This document shows positions 27,076-34,695 of a DNA stretch of 64,000 bases, one piece after another (within the stretch, counting starts at the first letter, position 1; each line of letters starts with the position of its first letter). The notes under the pieces were generated by a model. It saw only the letters and a list, made by a program, of their open reading frames with translations, made no database searches and was not told where the DNA came from. The translations under genes were made by a program, and so were the position numbers. This DNA is from an uncultured Alphaproteobacteria bacterium (GTDB lineage: Bacteria > Pseudomonadota > Alphaproteobacteria > Rhodobacterales > Rhodobacteraceae): the NCBI GenBank assembly GCA_902611475.1, contig CACLZW010000005.1, positions 1 to 64,000 on the forward strand, read 5' to 3'.

Positions 27076-28134
27076 CTATATTTGTTTCAACTCACCTTTT
27101 GAATAGCTTTGCGCCATTTGATCCAAAGATTTAACTAATATTTTTTTTGCATGTCCTGCAGTTCCAAACCTTTCAAACCTATCAGCACATAGTTTTTCCA
27201 TTTCCTCACTAGCGGGAATAGCAAACTTTCTGGGGTCAAATTCAGCAGGCTTTTCTCTTGCTATTTTTCTATAGTGACCCGTTATTGCCATTCTACAATC
27301 AGTGTCTATATTTATCTTCCTAACTCCTGACTTTATGCCTCTCTCAATTTCCTCTACTGGAACACCATATGTTTGACTCATCTCCCCACCATTGTTGTTA
27401 ATCAAGTCCTGTAGGTATTGAGGGACTGAAGAGGACCCATGCATCACGAGATGGGTCTTTGGTATCTTTTTATGAATTTTTTCGATAACGTCCATAGCCA
27501 ATATATCTCCATCAGGTTTCCGACTGAACTTATATGCGCCATGACTAGTACCACAGGCAATCGCGAGAGCATCAACGTCAGTCTTTTTAACAAAATCGAG
27601 CGCTTGGTCAGGGTCTGTTAAAAGCTGTTTGGCATCAAGCTTTCCTTCTGCTCCAGACCCATCTTCTTTAGCTGCTTCACCGGTCTCTAAACTTCCTAAG
27701 ACACCAAGTTCTCCTTCTACGGATGCTCCAACCCAATGCGCAATTTCAGCAACTTTTTTTGTGATTTGAACATTATAATCATAACTCGCTGGTGTTTTTT
27801 GGTCACTTTCTAAAGAGCCATCCATCATTACAGATGTAAAACCATGCCCAATAGCTGTCATACACGTAGCCTCATTGTTACCATGATCCTGGTGCATGCA
27901 GATTGGAATTGTTGGATACATTTTGGCTAGTGCCGCCACGATATATGATAGCATAATGTCACCAGCATACGCCCTTGCACCCCTGCTGGCTTGAAGAATA
28001 ACTGGGGAGTCGGTTTTATCAGCGGCCTTGAGTATTGCCAAGCCTTGTTCCATATTATTTATGTTAAAAGCGGGTACTCCATATTGGTTTTCAGCTGCAT
28101 GGTCTAGCAGTTGTCTTAAAGTTATCAGTGCCAT
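27076..28134 (-). CDS. cbbA: Fructose-bisphosphate aldolase, class II (CbbA)
   Basis: 352 residues. Zinc-binding histidines appear in CMHQDHGNN and later in [23 protein letters not shown] is the phosphate-binding C-terminal motif. It condenses dihydroxyacetone phosphate with glyceraldehyde 3-phosphate or erythrose 4-phosphate in the Calvin cycle. It is the third gene of the operon. It may also be the only aldolase serving gluconeogenesis, but other copies cannot be excluded. Confidence 0.95.
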   Translation of the reverse strand: MALITLRQLLDHAAENQYGVPAFNINNMEQGLAILKAADKTDSPVILQASRGARAYAGDIMLSYIVAALAKMYPTIPICMHQDHGNNEATCMTAIGHGFTSVMMDGSLESDQKTPASYDYNVQITKKVAEIAHWVGASVEGELGVLGSLETGEAAKEDGSGAEGKLDAKQLLTDPDQALDFVKKTDVDALAIACGTSHGAYKFSRKPDGDILAMDVIEKIHKKIPKTHLVMHGSSSVPQYLQDLINNNGGEMSQTYGVPVEEIERGIKSGVRKINIDTDCRMAITGHYRKIAREKPAEFDPRKFAIPASEEMEKLCADRFERFGTAGHAKKILVKSLDQMAQSYSKGELKQI

Positions 28135-28168
28135 TTTTCTTCCCTATTTTTAAATATTTTTTCGCTTT

Positions 28169-29044
28169 TCATATTGCTCGTTTTGCTTGATTTACCAATC
28201 TACCTATTAAGGGTGTTAGTATTAATTGCATTGCTAAATCTAATTTACCTCCTGGTATTACTATTGAATTAGCTCTACTCATCCAACTATCATGAATCAT
28301 CGATACAAGATAAGGAAAATCAATTCCGTGAGGGTCCTTGAAACGGATAACAACCAAGCTTTCGTCAGCAGTTGGTATCCACCTAGCGACTAATGGATTG
28401 GATGTATCTACTACCGGTACTCTCTGAAAATTAATATCTGTCTCTGTAAACTGAGGGCAAATACAATGCACATAAGCATGCATTCTTCTCAATATTGTGT
28501 CTGTCACAGCTTCGGTACTGTAGCCTCTGGAGTCTGTATCTCTGTGAATTTTTTGTATCCACTCAAGGTTAATAACGGGGACAACACCAATTTTTAAATC
28601 TGCATACCTTGCCAAATTGATTTCTTCATTTACTACCGCTCCGTGCAAACCCTCGTAGAACAATAGATCTGATGACTCTTCAAACTTTTTCCACTTCGTG
28701 AAATTCCCTGGTTTAGCTCCATACAAATTTTCTTCATTTGAATTGTGAATATAATGTCGATACCGGCATGTGCCTTGTTCGCTATAATTTCTAAAACAAT
28801 CCTCTAATTCTTGCAGCAAATTGGCATCGAAGGAGAAATGGGAAAAGGTTTCATCGCCTGCCGCATGTCTTTTCTCTAACTCTTTTTTCATTTCCTTCCT
28901 ATTATATCTATGAAATGCGTCGCCTTCCAATGTTGCCGCTTGTACGCTTTCTCTTCTGAAAATTTGTTGAAAAGTATGCTTTACTGTTGACGTACCTGCC
29001 CCAGAAGAGCCTGTAACTGATATTATTGGGTGCTTTATACTCAT
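28169..29044 (-). CDS. cbbP: Phosphoribulokinase (CbbP)
   Basis: 291 residues, the length of octameric bacterial PRK. P-loop TGSSGAGTSTVKHTFQQIF near residues 11-29, substrate lid EGDAFHRYNRKEM, and the catalytic region YEGLHGAVV. It phosphorylates ribulose 5-phosphate to RuBP, the only kinase unique to the Calvin cycle. A 6-base gap follows fbp. With RuBisCO and CbbX next to it, the full CO2-fixing function is intact. Confidence 0.96.
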   Translation of the reverse strand: MSIKHPIISVTGSSGAGTSTVKHTFQQIFRRESVQAATLEGDAFHRYNRKEMKKELEKRHAAGDETFSHFSFDANLLQELEDCFRNYSEQGTCRYRHYIHNSNEENLYGAKPGNFTKWKKFEESSDLLFYEGLHGAVVNEEINLARYADLKIGVVPVINLEWIQKIHRDTDSRGYSTEAVTDTILRRMHAYVHCICPQFTETDINFQRVPVVDTSNPLVARWIPTADESLVVIRFKDPHGIDFPYLVSMIHDSWMSRANSIVIPGGKLDLAMQLILTPLIGRLVNQAKRAI

Positions 29045-29050
29045 TTATTA

Positions 29051-30052
29051 CTACCTATTAAATAGTCCTCGAGTTCTAAAAAGAGGTGCATGGACACTTT
29101 TAGGATCTTCATAAAACTTTTTTATAGTTTCAACTTCTTCTTTAGAGCCAAACACAAAGGGGGTTCTTTGATGTAAATTTTCTGCGGTTAAACCAACTAT
29201 TGGCTCTATTCCATTTGTTGCTAACCCTAGAGCTTGTTCAATCAAAAACGCTATGGGGCCACACTCGTATATTTTCCTTAATCGCCCTTCTGAGTAGCCT
29301 TCCCTATCATCACCTGGATAGAGGAACACGCCTCCCCTTTCTAATATTCTATGGGTCTCAGCAACTAAAGAAGCAACCCATCGTGTATTATAATTTTTTT
29401 TTCGAGGACCAACAGCACCATCTATTAACTCTTCTATGTAACTTCTTACAGGTGTGGGCCAATATCTGGAGTTTGAACTATTGATCGCGTACTCTTGAGT
29501 TTGTTCAGGGATCTTCAGGTCTGATTTTACAGGAACAAATTGATTATCTTCTACATTAAGCAAAAACTTAATAATACCATTACCAAGTGTAAAAACCAAT
29601 AATGTCTGGGGCCCGTAAATGAAGTATCCACTAGCTAGATAGTTTCCTAACAAAAAAAAATCATCTTGGGGACGGCTTTTATTCTTCACTTTCTTGATAG
29701 AAAAAATTGTTCCAATTGAAACATTACAGTCAATGTTGGAGGATCCGTCTAGTGGGTCTATAGCTACTCCTAAATCATCATTATTATTAAGCATTTCTAT
29801 CGCTTCACGTTCTTCGGACACATAAAAGCCTACTCCAGCAGCCTTTAATGAACTGCAAAAAATATCATCTGCAATTACATCAAGCTGTTTTTGACTATCT
29901 CCATCAGAATTTAAGCCAACTGAAAGTCTATGACGTCCCCCGGTATCACTTAATGAAATTTCTTTATCAAGACGAATAGCCCCGGAGCATAGAGTTGTTA
30001 GAATTTTTGCAACTCTCGGATCACTGACAACATTATTTAAATCTATAATCAC
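29051..30052 (-). CDS. cbbF: Fructose-1,6-bisphosphatase class I (CbbF)
   Basis: 333 residues. The metal site AIDPLDGSSNIDCNVSIG (DPLDGSS) and the earlier GGRHRLSVG region mark class I FBPase, as found first in Rhodobacter cbb operons. It removes the C1 phosphate of fructose bisphosphate and probably also sedoheptulose bisphosphate. It is the first core gene of the operon; a small membrane-protein gene lies 30 bases upstream on the same strand. Confidence 0.95.
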   Translation of the reverse strand: MIIDLNNVVSDPRVAKILTTLCSGAIRLDKEISLSDTGGRHRLSVGLNSDGDSQKQLDVIADDIFCSSLKAAGVGFYVSEEREAIEMLNNNDDLGVAIDPLDGSSNIDCNVSIGTIFSIKKVKNKSRPQDDFFLLGNYLASGYFIYGPQTLLVFTLGNGIIKFLLNVEDNQFVPVKSDLKIPEQTQEYAINSSNSRYWPTPVRSYIEELIDGAVGPRKKNYNTRWVASLVAETHRILERGGVFLYPGDDREGYSEGRLRKIYECGPIAFLIEQALGLATNGIEPIVGLTAENLHQRTPFVFGSKEEVETIKKFYEDPKSVHAPLFRTRGLFNR

Positions 30053-30082
30053 TTTTATCCACGTTAATTTTTTAGAAAACCC

Positions 30083-30388
30083 TCACGAGTTTTCAGCTTC
30101 CTCCATTGCAGCCCTTGCCAGTTCCTCTTCATACCTTTTTTTATTTACATAACTTCTAACCTTGAAGTAGAATAGCAAAAGCAATACTGCACCTATAGTT
30201 ATTCCAATATATCTGTGCCAACCCGCCGAAAAATTATTCGTTGGTGCAAAAAACATAAGCACAATATAAACCAATCCGAAGGGAGCAAAATAAGCGAATA
30301 TCGAACGCTCTATGTTAAGAAACGGCCTTATAAACAATGTCACTACCAAGGCAACAAAAGCATATCCTAGCAATGCGTAGAGAGTCAG
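30083..30388 (-). CDS. Small membrane protein at the head of the cbb operon
   Basis: About 96-101 residues with three hydrophobic spans and a charged, glutamate-rich C-terminal tail (KKRYEEELARAAMEEAENS). No family recognised. The start is uncertain: TTG at 30373 has no good ribosome-binding site. A CTG at 30388, six bases after TGGAGG, would give a better spaced start and add TLYAL to the first helix; I use this longer form with caution. It sits between the putative control region and cbbF on the same strand, so it may be co-transcribed with the Calvin-cycle genes. Confidence 0.55.
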   Translation of the reverse strand: MTLYALLGYAFVALVVTLFIRPFLNIERSIFAYFAPFGLVYIVLMFFAPTNNFSAGWHRYIGITIGAVLLLLFYFKVRSYVNKKRYEEELARAAMEEAENS

Positions 30389-30400
30389 TAGAGGCCTCCA

Positions 30401-30421
30401 TTGTAATAAAATTGTTTACAA
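30401..30421. promoter_or_regulatory. Inverted repeat TTGTAA-N9-TTACAA in the cbb/cyclase divergent region
   Basis: A symmetric 6-base repeat with a 9-base AT-rich spacer lies between the minus-strand cbb genes and the plus-strand cyclase gene. Its form (T-N-A ends at LysR-like spacing) could serve a dimeric regulator such as CbbR or a CRP/FNR-type factor, though neither consensus is exact. It overlaps no firm gene. Confidence 0.35.
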
Positions 30422-30534
30422 CAACGTCCCCCTCTAATTGTTTTAGAAAAATACAACAGGTATTTCAACAAATAATTTAAAAGAAAATCGTTTATTTATA
30501 TCACTTATCAATGATTTTCTGTATCATTTAGATC

Positions 30535-31860
30535 ATGGAAGAGGAATACGTCTTAAGATATACTGAATCCGGTGGGCTTACTATTGCCTACCAAATTTGG
30601 GGCTCATCCGAAGATACACTTGTGTATGTGCCAGGAATGATCTCGCATCTAGAGGCTGGGCTCGAAGATAGCGAGTACCTCGCTTGGATTAGAGAGTTAA
30701 GTAAGTCCTTCAGGCTTATTATTTTTGATAAGAGAGGTCAGGGGTTATCAGATAGAGACTCGTCAGCACCAAACCTAGAGGAAAGAATGGATGATATTTC
30801 TGCTATAGTAGCAGCAGAAAATTTGAACCAATTTTTTCTTTTTGGACTATCCGAAGGCGCTGCAATATCTTTAGTATACGCTGCTACTCACACCGATAAA
30901 GTGAAATCTGTTGCGGTATTTGGAGGTACTGCCAAATTTACTAGAGCAGATGACTATAAATTTGTACCTGAGTATAAGGTAATGGTAGAGAATATGTTAT
31001 CAAGTTGGGGGTCTGGCAATTCTGGCTATTATTTTTGCCCACAAAAAATGCCAGAAAAAAAAGGATTTCTTGCAAAATTAGAAAGAATGGTCTGCAATCC
31101 TAAAACACTTCAAAGTATTTTAGAACTTCTTTCTAAGATCGATGTAAGGACCACTTTACCTGATATTAATTTGCCAACTCTTGTGCTGCATTCAAGAGAT
31201 GATGCTACTATTTCAAAACTGAACGGAAGATATTTAGCAGATAACATTCCGGGCGCAAAGTACATTGAGTACCCTATTGGAGGACATCTACCTTGGTATG
31301 AAGAACGAGAAAATATTGTGAAGGACTTGATATCATTTTTTTCCGAAACAGGTGGTGATTTAAAAACGGCTGATAGAAACCTCGCTACGATTCTATTTAC
31401 TGATATCGAGAACTCGACCAAACAGATGACCGAAATGGGTGATAAACAATGGTCAGAAAAAATGAACAAACACGATGAAATAATGAGAGATACTATTGAA
31501 AGCTTTAATGGCAAATTAGTGAAAAACACAGGCGATGGGGTATTAGCAGTTTTTGACGGACCTGCAAGATCTATTGAAAGTGCAAGGTCTAGCATTGAAA
31601 AATTAAATGAAATTGAATTGAAAATTAGATGTAGCTTGCATGTCGGTGAAGTAGTATGGAGGAATGATGACATAACTGGAATAGCTGTCAATATTGCAGC
31701 AAGAGCGCTAGAAAAATGTCAAAGTAATACAGTTATAATCACTAAAAATTTAAAAGATCTATTAGGGCGAACAAAATTCTCTGTTACATCGATGGGGAAC
31801 TATTCTCTGAAAGGCCTCGAAGGTGATTGGGAATTATTCGAAGTTGAAAACCATCAATAG
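30535..31860 (+). CDS. Alpha/beta-hydrolase fused to a class III adenylate/guanylate cyclase
   Basis: 441 residues in two domains. Residues 1 to about 270 form an alpha/beta hydrolase with nucleophile Ser106 (FGLSEGAAIS), acid near Asp222 and His251 (GGHLPW). Residues about 280-440 form a class III cyclase: metal aspartates Asp290 (LFTDIENS) and Asp334 (NTGDGVLAVF), transition-state Asn386 and Arg390 (GIAVNIAARALE), and Lys330 for the base. Both domains look active. It could link a small-molecule signal to cAMP or cGMP. It is divergent from the Calvin operon and followed 8 bases later by a cyclic-nucleotide-binding gene. Confidence 0.88.
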   Translation: MEEEYVLRYTESGGLTIAYQIWGSSEDTLVYVPGMISHLEAGLEDSEYLAWIRELSKSFRLIIFDKRGQGLSDRDSSAPNLEERMDDISAIVAAENLNQFFLFGLSEGAAISLVYAATHTDKVKSVAVFGGTAKFTRADDYKFVPEYKVMVENMLSSWGSGNSGYYFCPQKMPEKKGFLAKLERMVCNPKTLQSILELLSKIDVRTTLPDINLPTLVLHSRDDATISKLNGRYLADNIPGAKYIEYPIGGHLPWYEERENIVKDLISFFSETGGDLKTADRNLATILFTDIENSTKQMTEMGDKQWSEKMNKHDEIMRDTIESFNGKLVKNTGDGVLAVFDGPARSIESARSSIEKLNEIELKIRCSLHVGEVVWRNDDITGIAVNIAARALEKCQSNTVIITKNLKDLLGRTKFSVTSMGNYSLKGLEGDWELFEVENHQ

Positions 31861-31868
31861 AGGGAAAA

Positions 31869-32258
31869 GTGTTACCTAAATTTAAACATAAGCAGCTAAA
31901 ATTTAACGAGGGAGATCTAATTTATTCTATCGGAGATGAGGCAAAAAATGTTTATCTCATTCACAGTGGGCATATCAGTATAAGATCTAAACACGGACTC
32001 GAGCTTGGAAACCTTGGGCCTGGAGAAATTTTTGGTGAAGTAGGTAGAGTAATCAATTCTCCTCGAACAGTAACAGCCAAGGCAAAAACTGACTGTGTCG
32101 TATATGAAATTGACTGGGCTAATCTCCAAAAAAAGTTAGATGAGGCCGACCCTGTCTTAGTTGCTATTACAAGAGGCCTATCATTGAGAATTGGGGATGC
32201 AAATGAGCTTGCAGAAAAGTTATGGCTTGAATTAAGTGTTTATAAATCACTCGAATAG
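31869..32258 (+). CDS. Stand-alone cyclic-nucleotide-binding domain protein
   Basis: 129 residues: one CNB fold (KQLKFNEGDLIYSIGDEAKN, then VYLIHSGHISI) with the phosphate-binding cassette GPGEIFGEVGRVINSPRTVTAKA, in which Gly-Glu and the Arg-Thr pair that bind the nucleotide are kept. There is no DNA-binding domain behind it, only a short C-terminal helix, so it is not a CRP-type regulator. It starts at GTG after GAGGG and follows the cyclase gene by 8 bases, so the two likely form a made-and-sensed pair. Confidence 0.85.
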   Translation: MLPKFKHKQLKFNEGDLIYSIGDEAKNVYLIHSGHISIRSKHGLELGNLGPGEIFGEVGRVINSPRTVTAKAKTDCVVYEIDWANLQKKLDEADPVLVAITRGLSLRIGDANELAEKLWLELSVYKSLE

Positions 32259-32266
32259 TAAGAAAA

Positions 32267-32989
32267 TCAATTTTTTTCAATAAGGTTCAGCCAGTTTTCA
32301 TAAATAAGCTTTGCTCCATTAATAAGTGATCGCCTATTTTTTTTTTGATACTTAATTATCTCTTCAATACCGTTTGGACCAAGAGCGTCGTGAAAATCTT
32401 GTTTTATTTTTGGAATAGTTATCCAATTTTGAATCGTATCGTCAATAACTTCTGGGTGAAACTGGACAGAAAATGCGTGATTTGAATACGAAAGTGCTTG
32501 AATTGAACAGTCGTCTGAAGAAGCTAGCACTGATACCCTATTTTTTGAAAAATTGGATATTTCAGCTGAGTGGCCTTGCAAAACAAGCATATCTTCAGAA
32601 AAGTTCCTAAATAAATTGTTTAAGGGTAATTTCCGATTCACAGAAATCTCCTTGAACCCGATCTCCGGAGTTTGTGATTTGACTACTGGAGCACCTAAAG
32701 CTTCACCAAGTAATTGATGCCCTAAACAAATCCCGAAAAATGGTTTTTCCAGTTTCAAAACCCAATTCTTAATAAATAACTTTTCTTGGACTAACCAAGG
32801 GTATCTATTTTCTTCCCAAACATTCATAGGCCCACCCATAACCCACAATGCATCATATTTGTCGGCAGAGGGTGGTTTTTTTAATGACGAAAAATAAAAT
32901 TGTTCAAAGTAGTGTCTATCAGAACTAATAAATTCCTTATAGGATCCGAGATCAACCTCTGGGACATGGTTTATTACAAGAATCTTAAT
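32267..32989 (-). CDS. Class I glutamine amidotransferase (GMP synthase-like)
   Basis: 240 residues if begun at ATT (32989). The nucleophile elbow is FFGICLGHQLLGEALGA and the His-Glu pair is FSVQFHPEV, all intact. It may transfer or hydrolyse amide from glutamine-like substrates; relatives include gamma-glutamyl hydrolases and stand-alone GATases. Translation cannot start at an ATG, GTG or TTG in the conserved N-terminal part (IKILVINHVPEVDLGSYKE): the residue where relatives have methionine is coded ATT, with stop 45 bases upstream. The first ATG in frame is internal (residue about 50) and would delete the first strand. Confidence 0.75.
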   Translation of the reverse strand: MKILVINHVPEVDLGSYKEFISSDRHYFEQFYFSSLKKPPSADKYDALWVMGGPMNVWEENRYPWLVQEKLFIKNWVLKLEKPFFGICLGHQLLGEALGAPVVKSQTPEIGFKEISVNRKLPLNNLFRNFSEDMLVLQGHSAEISNFSKNRVSVLASSDDCSIQALSYSNHAFSVQFHPEVIDDTIQNWITIPKIKQDFHDALGPNGIEEIIKYQKKNRRSLINGAKLIYENWLNLIEKN

Positions 32990-33085
32990 TTTTCTTACTT
33001 TCTTTACTTTTCATTCCATTTGATAATAAATATATTTTAAAAAATAAAAAGTTGGAGATGTTTTATTTGTCGTGAATAACATGTT

Positions 33086-33113
33086 TTGAAACTATAACGA
33101 CATACCATATAAA
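33086..33113 (+). promoter_or_regulatory. Likely sigma-70 promoter of the sarcosine oxidase operon
   Basis: TTGAAA (33086-33091) and TATAAA (33108-33113) separated by 16 bases, 32 bases ahead of the soxB ATG. Both hexamers differ from consensus at one position or so. The region between GATase and soxB is divergent, so a promoter must lie here. Confidence 0.45.
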
Positions 33114-33145
33114 GTTATTTTGAAATTAATAGAAATTGCAAAACG

Positions 33146-34396
33146 ATGAAATATTCTGGAATTAAAGTCTTATGGGAAGGATTAAGAGGTAACATGGGTT
33201 GGAAACCCTTGTGGAGGAACCCCGATCCGAAAAAGAGTTATGACATTATAATTGTTGGTGGAGGTGGGCACGGATTAGCAACGGCCTATTATCTCGCAGA
33301 GAAATTTAAAATTACTAATATCGCAGTTGTTGAAAAAGGCTGGCTTGGATCTGGAAACATAGGTAGGAATACGACGATCATACGATCTAACTACCTATTA
33401 CCCCAAAACCAACCTTTTTATGAGCTATCTCTAAAACTCTGGGAAAATTTAGAGCAAGAATTAAATTATAATTCAATGGTAAGTCAGAGGGGTGTTTTAA
33501 ATATCTTTCATTCAGACAATCAAAGAGACGCTTTTGTAAGGCGCGGCAATGCGATGCTTATGTCAGGGGCGGATGCCTCACTATTAGGAGTAAACGATCT
33601 AAAAAAAATGGTTCCTTTTCTAGATTTTCAGAATTCGAGATTTCCTATCAAAGGCGGTTTGTGGCAACCAAGAGGAGGAACTGTAAGGCATGATGCAGTA
33701 GCATGGGGTTATGCTAAAGAAGCGGACTCACGTGGCGTTGATATAATTGAAAATTGTGAGGCAACTAATTTCTTGGTCAAAAATGGACGCTGCTATGGAA
33801 TTGAAACTACAAAAGGAGTAATCAAAAGTAAAAAGGTAGGAGTCTGCGTTGCTGGATCATCAAGTCAAGTAATGGGCAAGATTGGAATAAACCTACCTAT
33901 AGAAAGTCATGTTTTGCAAGCTTTTGTATCGGAAGGCTTGAAACCTGTAATTCCAGGAGTAATTACTTTCGGAGCTGGTCATTTTTATGTGAGCCAATCT
34001 AATAAGGGCGGATTAGTTTTTGGAGGTGACATTGATGGCTATAACTCCTACGCACAGAGAGGAAACCTACCGGTAATAGAAGACGTGTGTGAAGGAGGAG
34101 TGGCTCTGATGCCAATGGTCGGACGCGCTAGGCTTCTTAGGATTTGGGGGGGGATAATGGATATGTCAATGGATGGGTCCCCAATTATTGATAAAACAAA
34201 CATAAAAAACTTATATTTTAACGGTGGCTGGTGCTATGGAGGCTTCAAAGCAACTCCAGCAAGTGGCTTTTGCTATGCACATCTTTTGGCAACTGGAACA
34301 TCACATCATGATGCCAAAGATTTTTTGTTCAATAGGTTTGAAAAAGGTAGGTTGATAGACGAAAAAGGCCAAGGCAACCAACCCAACTTGCATTAA
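33146..34396 (+). CDS. soxB: Sarcosine oxidase beta subunit
   Basis: 416 residues. FAD-binding IIVGGGGHGLATAYYL (residues about 36-51) and the flavin-linkage region GGTVRHDAVAWGYA, with His182 in the position that carries the covalent FMN in heterotetrameric enzymes. It oxidises sarcosine to glycine, with the methyl group passed to tetrahydrofolate. C-terminal GGIMDMSMDGSPIIDKT and FNGGWCYGGFKATPASGF also fit. It opens the soxBDAG-fhs-folD operon on the plus strand. Confidence 0.95.
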   Translation: MKYSGIKVLWEGLRGNMGWKPLWRNPDPKKSYDIIIVGGGGHGLATAYYLAEKFKITNIAVVEKGWLGSGNIGRNTTIIRSNYLLPQNQPFYELSLKLWENLEQELNYNSMVSQRGVLNIFHSDNQRDAFVRRGNAMLMSGADASLLGVNDLKKMVPFLDFQNSRFPIKGGLWQPRGGTVRHDAVAWGYAKEADSRGVDIIENCEATNFLVKNGRCYGIETTKGVIKSKKVGVCVAGSSSQVMGKIGINLPIESHVLQAFVSEGLKPVIPGVITFGAGHFYVSQSNKGGLVFGGDIDGYNSYAQRGNLPVIEDVCEGGVALMPMVGRARLLRIWGGIMDMSMDGSPIIDKTNIKNLYFNGGWCYGGFKATPASGFCYAHLLATGTSHHDAKDFLFNRFEKGRLIDEKGQGNQPNLH

Positions 34397-34410
34397 AATG
34401 AGGATAAAAA

Positions 34411-34695
34411 ATGCTTATTGACCATCCATTACTAGGCCTTAGGGATTCATCCGAATTCATTTATATGGGTGATGCAAAGTTACTTAATAGACCAAATTGG
34501 AAGAGTAAAAATTCTAAGACTAAATTTATAGATTATGGCTATTTACGAAAAAATCCTGGGGGGGTACACAAAGAGCTCTGGTACCATGAGCAAGGCGATA
34601 GATCTTGGCTTGTGGTAACAAGAAATACTGTAACCCATGAAATTTTAAAAGTTGAGCTAGCTCGATATCTTAAAAGAAAAGAAAATGCGAAATAG
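34411..34695 (+). CDS. soxD: Sarcosine oxidase delta subunit, cysteine-free
   Basis: 94 residues in the correct place between soxB and soxA (overlapping soxA by 11 bases). The end matches the family (LWYHEQGDRSWLVVTRNTVT, then HEIL). The normal delta subunit holds zinc with three cysteines, beginning with a CPxCGxR motif. Here the motif reads HPLLGLRD, and the protein has no cysteine at all. The rest of the fold is clear, so the subunit is kept but its zinc site is lost. Confidence 0.88.
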   Translation: MLIDHPLLGLRDSSEFIYMGDAKLLNRPNWKSKNSKTKFIDYGYLRKNPGGVHKELWYHEQGDRSWLVVTRNTVTHEILKVELARYLKRKENAK

